Below are positions 60,270 to 64,000 of a stretch of 64,000 nt of DNA, one piece after another (the first letter of the stretch is position 1; each line of letters opens with the position of its first letter). The notes below the pieces were generated by a model. It was not told the origin of the DNA. It ran no database searches and worked only from the letters and a program-made list of their open reading frames with translations. The DNA is from Neurospora tetraspora (taxonomy: Eukaryota; Ascomycota; Sordariomycetes; Sordariales; Sordariaceae). The DNA is taken from contig NW_026944390.1 of NCBI RefSeq assembly GCF_033439725.1, positions 2,852,001 to 2,916,000 of the forward strand, written 5' to 3'. The translations under genes and the position numbers were made by a program.

Positions 60270-61110
60270 TAAACCGTATGTGGGAAGGATAAATCCGACT
60301 TAAATCCCTTTAACGCCACAAATATATCATTTTTAGCGTAGCATATGTTATTATCACGGGGCAAGGCGAAGGTTAGGGGGTAGGTTTTCTCTTTTGTAAA
60401 CCCGCTTGCTTGGATGGAACTTTGTCTGCAAATTGTCGAATCCCTATCGTGTAGCATGGTTATTGTCGCACCTTTCCCTATGCATTGCCCGGTCAGTAGT
60501 CCCAACATGCGATTCGACTCAAAATAGAATGATGTTACCCAATCGTGGTATATGTCTGCACCCACCCTTGGGTAAGGTCGAGTGCGGACGTGAGTTGAAG
60601 GTCTGTTTAACGTGATGCCGGGCAACAGGTGTTCTGAAAAGGGCTCGCGCAAGGGTATCACCATCCGGGAAGATCTCCAACTCGATCTCAGCCTCCCCCT
60701 CTTCGGCATCCTGTTCGTCTCCCCCCTTCTTGCTGCGCCGCCCTTGTGCGGTAGGTGTTCTGGCTTGGAGCTTGACTTGGAGATTGGTTTGGGGCTTTAC
60801 GATAGCAGCTTTACTATCCCCGGCAAATACTGTCCTACTCCTGTAGCTGAACCAGGCGAGGAAGCTGAGGCCTCCGAGCCCAATCTTGTCGATCTGATCT
60901 TGTGTTTCTTTTGCTTGTCCGTGAAATCCTCACCCTAAACGGTCGACCAGTTTTCCTTATCCTCTTCCCGGATGGCGTTGATCAAGCCGAGTCGGCCGTT
61001 CCTCAGGTCCTTGCCTTTTTTTTTCCTCGATGCTAACAAGCTGGCTGATCAGTACATGCTGCTGGATGGAAGAGGGCAGTTCGGAAAAGACCTACCATAC
61101 AGCTGGCATT
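60270..61110 (-). pseudogene. Decayed coding region of unknown type
   Basis: Protein-like segments occur on the minus strand in several frames without shared start or splice sites. They are GLINAIREEDKENWSTV (stop TAG next), then DFTDKQKKHKIRSTRLGSEA, then KKGGDEQDAEEGEAEIELE with FPDGDTLARALF, then ADIYHDWVTSFYFESNRML. Consecutive segments need at least two frame changes and one stop read-through. Acidic and basic biased stretches explain some of the openness, so this is a cautious call. Confidence 0.35.
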
Positions 61111-61948
61111 GATACAAGCTGAGTTGTGGGGAAATCGCATTTACTGGTGTTCCGGGGGTCGGCGATGTTCCTGCTTGGCGGGGGCTAGAAGCTCGTCTTG
61201 AAGAATTCGTTTTGCAATGCGGTGTTGATTCCTCGCAGATCTGTTTCTGGCATCGTGCCTCTCGCAGTGGAGGGCTCGGTATTACTGTCGCGATCGTTCG
61301 TCCGTGGCTGTAGTTGCCGCTGCTTTTGCTACGAGCTTGGTAGGGATGCGGTAATTGCCATGTATGTAGGAGGCCCGACCGCCTTGACGAAGATTACACA
61401 CTTTCGCGTTGTGCTTGTGTCGAGTGTCGCTGATGGAGTTTTCGCATACGTTCGATCGTGGTGTCCATCGTGGCTATAGTTGCTGCGAGCTTGCCGCTGC
61501 CGTTGCTGCCGACACAAGAAGCAGAGAGCATTGTGGTGGTCTGTGTCGGAGGTCGGGACGTTATCGTTACGTTGCGCAATGGGAAGAGGTCCCGGTTGGG
61601 TAGTGCAGGGCTGCAGGCTTGGGTTGGAGGGCTGATGAATAGCTTTTAATGGTCGGGGAGACTGGAAAGATCGTGAGTGAATGGTCTGGTATTGCTTTGG
61701 AGTTGCTCCGTACGCTCCTGTCTTGGACAGGAGGGCTGATGTAGGCTGGCGCGAAATGTATTGGAGGACACCGGCTAGTTTCGGTGACCAAATCGCTCGA
61801 GATTTCGAGTAGCGCGCTCCTAAACGTAGGTGGCAGTGTAAGTTGATGGCTACAGGTCGTGATGATCCTCGACATTGGGGAGGTCGCGGTAAGCTTGCGT
61901 TGGGGAATCGGTTGGTGTGGTTGTGGTATCGATAACTGAGCATAAAGG

Positions 61949-62173
61949 TTGCGCCCTACGTGTGCAAGCTCTACATTGGAGTTTGCACTCTGTATTTGTA
62001 CATTGGAGTTTGCACCCGTTACTCCAAATACAAAATGAACGTTTGCGCCCACCTTTAAAACCCGCCTTCGACAGACTTGCTCTCCGTGCTGTTTAGCGTA
62101 TACAAAGTTTTGCACCCTACGTATGTAAGCTCTACACTGGAGTTTGCACACTATATCTACACGTTGGAATTCG
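61949..62173. repeat. Pair of about 65 bp direct repeats
   Basis: The copies 61949-62014 and 62109-62173 share GC(G/A)CCCTACGT, then TGYAAGCTCTACA and TGGAGTTTGCAC. The motif TGGAGTTTGCAC itself occurs twice within the first copy and the second ends with a variant. They lie upstream of a weakly open region and could be a small satellite or promoter duplication. Confidence 0.65.
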
Positions 62174-62386
62174 CGTCTACACGTTAATTGCCCGCGCTTT
62201 GGGTTCAGATATCAAAGGCTCAAGTTGACACTGCGCGTTTCAGGGACAGAGTTTACCTATCATAGGAATCACGCAATTGAGACATAGGAAGAAAGGGATG
62301 GATTGTTGTCTCCAAGGTACGGCATACTGTTTTATCACTTGCACTTGAATTTGGGCACACACTCTACTTTGATTCAAATTAGCTAC

Positions 62387-63865
62387 CTAATCTTCTGTCC
62401 GCCAAGGGTTGCTGGCATCGACATGGATCGTGTCCTCGTCATCAAGGTTCAGCCGACGTGCAATGCTTCCCACTAGTTGGGCGAACGTCTTGTTGAACAT
62501 GTACTGATTGATGATGGCCCGTTGACGCTCCTGTGCTCGGCGGAACTCTACACCAAATCGCGCCCCCATGTCCATAAGCATAGCTGTGTCATTCTCCAGT
62601 TCGCTGAGTAACATCTCGATGCTTAGGAGCTTCATTTCGAGCTCGCCTCTTAAGACAAAGTGCAAATACCGATTCAAGTTCTCAACGCCCTCGGTATCAG
62701 TGTGAAATCGGTCCGTGTCAGCCAATGTCCGATCCAGGTTGTTCTTAAAGTACGTTGTCTCTTCCGCGACATACAGGCCTGCCTCGTCGCTGTCTTGACC
62801 CGTTTTCGAGCCAGCCTGAACGCCGTTGAAGCCGCCCTGGGATATCAGCGAACTTGCAAGCATGGTGACCAGTCTTTCGCCCAAGGGAAGGTGTTCTCCA
62901 ACCCAAACGGGTAGGATAGGCACTCCAACGGTGTAGGGCTTTAGGCCAATTTGTAGCAGCGCGCCAATGGTAAGGGCCAGAAACATATTCTTCATTGGCA
63001 AGGCGGACATCGAGGGCTCGTAACGGTGCTGCTTGAGGTGTTCAGACATTTGACCTGTTGTACACCCTACGTACAAGGGCCCTTGATGCATAAAAGCGCT
63101 CCCTGTATTGTCAAGCTTTTGGAGAGGCTTGGCTCGTCTTTGGAAGGATTCGATGAACACCTCCAGCTTGTGTATGTTTGCACTACCGAAAGTTGGGAGG
63201 TAGTGAAGTGTAGTGCCAGCTGATGCATCTTCATTGGCCTCATGTGGATATCCACAAATCTTGTCAAGTTTGTAGGCGTCTTGGATGATTTTCCCGGAGT
63301 TGGGGGGCAACTGGGAGCCTTCTTGACTGTTTGCCAGCAGGTGGTAGGCAGCCGCGTAGTTTTCAAGGATGCGGATGACTTCGGTACACTCTCGATAATT
63401 CAGAAACGCGCCTTCTTCAGCATCCTCGCGTTCCCGAAAAGCAATGCCAACAGCATATACCCCTGGATAGTTGCCGCGCTCGCCCAGCTCTTCGATACAC
63501 TTGACTGAGCTTGTGGCGTAGTCATGTACCAGTGTCCCTTGAATTAAAGAGTCGTGCAGGCCAGTAGGGATGGCATGGAGGAGGATAGCGTATTCGTTTT
63601 TGCCGTCCTTGACATCATCGGCCAATGAGTTCGCCGTGCTGAGCAATACCACTGCCGTGTTTTTGATGCAGATATTCATGACATCAGGCAGACACATGCA
63701 GAGACTAAAGTTGGAGGTGTACGCTCCTGTCAGAGCCTGGATCATGAGCTTTTGCTCTGGCCCGACAAGAGGTCGTTGGGGGGTGGGATCCTCCGACAGC
63801 GTTGGCCACGTCGTCGTAAACTCGGAGTGCCCCAAGTCTCGGGTACTAACCAGCGTACTGCCCAT
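62387..63865 (-). CDS. Unrecognised protein of 492 residues
   Basis: A single uninterrupted frame from ATG 63865 to 62387. The composition is typical of a folded protein with helices. Segments of note are LCMCLPDVMNICIKNTAVVLLS, GVYAVGIAFREREDAEEG, MKNMFLALTIGALLQIGLKPY (hydrophobic, possibly membrane-associated) and LNRYLHFVLRGELEMKLLSIEMLLSELE (helical). No catalytic motif or family is recognised. The residues PLYVGCTTGQMSEHLKQH superficially resemble a GIY-YIG nuclease piece, but the first half of that motif is not at the proper spacing. It is likely lineage-specific. Confidence 0.7.
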   Translation of the reverse strand: MGSTLVSTRDLGHSEFTTTWPTLSEDPTPQRPLVGPEQKLMIQALTGAYTSNFSLCMCLPDVMNICIKNTAVVLLSTANSLADDVKDGKNEYAILLHAIPTGLHDSLIQGTLVHDYATSSVKCIEELGERGNYPGVYAVGIAFREREDAEEGAFLNYRECTEVIRILENYAAAYHLLANSQEGSQLPPNSGKIIQDAYKLDKICGYPHEANEDASAGTTLHYLPTFGSANIHKLEVFIESFQRRAKPLQKLDNTGSAFMHQGPLYVGCTTGQMSEHLKQHRYEPSMSALPMKNMFLALTIGALLQIGLKPYTVGVPILPVWVGEHLPLGERLVTMLASSLISQGGFNGVQAGSKTGQDSDEAGLYVAEETTYFKNNLDRTLADTDRFHTDTEGVENLNRYLHFVLRGELEMKLLSIEMLLSELENDTAMLMDMGARFGVEFRRAQERQRAIINQYMFNKTFAQLVGSIARRLNLDDEDTIHVDASNPWRTED

Positions 63866-64000
63866 GGTGATGATGCCTGAAGGCGCATGGAGCTGTGTGT
63901 GTGTGTGGGCGGTGTTCTCGGATATGAGGGCAAAAGATGTGAGAACGTGTGTGCTATGGAGAGAAGACTACCTCTAGAGAAGTAAGGGAAAAAAAATGTG
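63866..64000. other. Upstream region of the 492-residue gene, cut by the window edge
   Basis: It is 135 bases with a GTGT microsatellite just upstream of the start (63,894-63,908) and a purine run at the edge. It probably holds 5' UTR. Confidence 0.4.

Larger units (their letters stand above)
60116..62386. other. Intergenic region with decayed coding sequence and repeats
   Basis: It contains the pseudogene candidate at 60270-61110 and the direct repeat pair at 61949-62173. Long minus-strand frames over 61,330-62,150 are Ser/Pro/Thr-rich, overlap in two frames, and have no motif. They look like composition effects, not genes. Little else is seen. Confidence 0.4.

Noticed and set aside
61329-62151. 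Two overlapping minus-strand frames of about 200 codons
   Set aside because: Both are Ser/Pro/Thr low-complexity and overlap in different frames; no splice sites or motifs support either.
62990-63150. GIY-YIG nuclease domain in the 492-residue protein
   Set aside because: Only a YVG followed by a basic LKQH segment is similar; the GIY half is not at the expected distance and catalytic residues cannot be placed.

Overview
This window is from a filamentous ascomycete. It has short 50-80 nt introns with GTRAGT-type donors and CTRAC-like branch sites, ascomycete-type families (a P450foxy-like fused monooxygenase, fungal rhodopsin-like proteins, GH128 glucanases), and two long TA-saturated blocks whose substitutions look like repeat-induced point mutation (RIP). 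That combination suggests the Sordariales, probably Neurospora or a close relative. The genus is an inference from style, not from a database match.

Layout. Positions 1-28,700 are gene-rich euchromatin. A truncated rhodopsin-like membrane protein gene runs off the left edge, and an almost duplicate paralogue lies at 7.5-9.3 kb in the opposite orientation. Between them is a phenol-hydroxylase-type FAD monooxygenase. Next come a RING-like zinc protein, a CYP505-type P450-reductase fusion, two tandem BAHD/trichothecene-acetyltransferase-like genes (the second frameshifted), two convergent GH128 genes (one without its acid/base glutamate), and an acidic CRF1/IFH1-like nuclear protein.

Positions 29,943-42,597 are heterochromatin-like. 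A 6.2 kb RIP-degraded DNA transposon (CCGCTT ends) is separated by a 1 kb island of normal composition from a second 5.4 kb element with 103-104 bp terminal inverted repeats. The second element carries a fresh-looking 545 bp solo LTR with a perfect GTAAG target duplication and a degenerate array with a period of about 100 bp. Remnants of another LTR-like family occur in both blocks.

Positions 44,121-64,000 hold a kinesin-6-like motor with a very large insertion, an SH3 protein, a 217 bp TTA-flanked MITE, a charged protein with an internal frame break, an FHA-domain Ser/Thr kinase, two convergent genes whose coding ends overlap, a 582 bp un-mutated deletion derivative of the 6.2 kb transposon, a decayed coding region, and a 492-residue unknown protein. 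Most of these right-arm genes are unrecognised and look lineage-specific.

Functionally, the left arm groups oxidative and acyl-transfer enzymes (FAD monooxygenase, P450foxy, two acyltransferases) that could handle fatty acids or aromatic xenobiotics, but no backbone synthase is present, so a biosynthetic cluster is only a hypothesis. I did not find CRISPR arrays, rRNA genes or convincing tRNAs. The most informative features are the transposon family represented by both a RIP-mutated and an unmutated copy, the nested solo LTR, the GH128 pseudoenzyme candidate, and the kinesin insertion.
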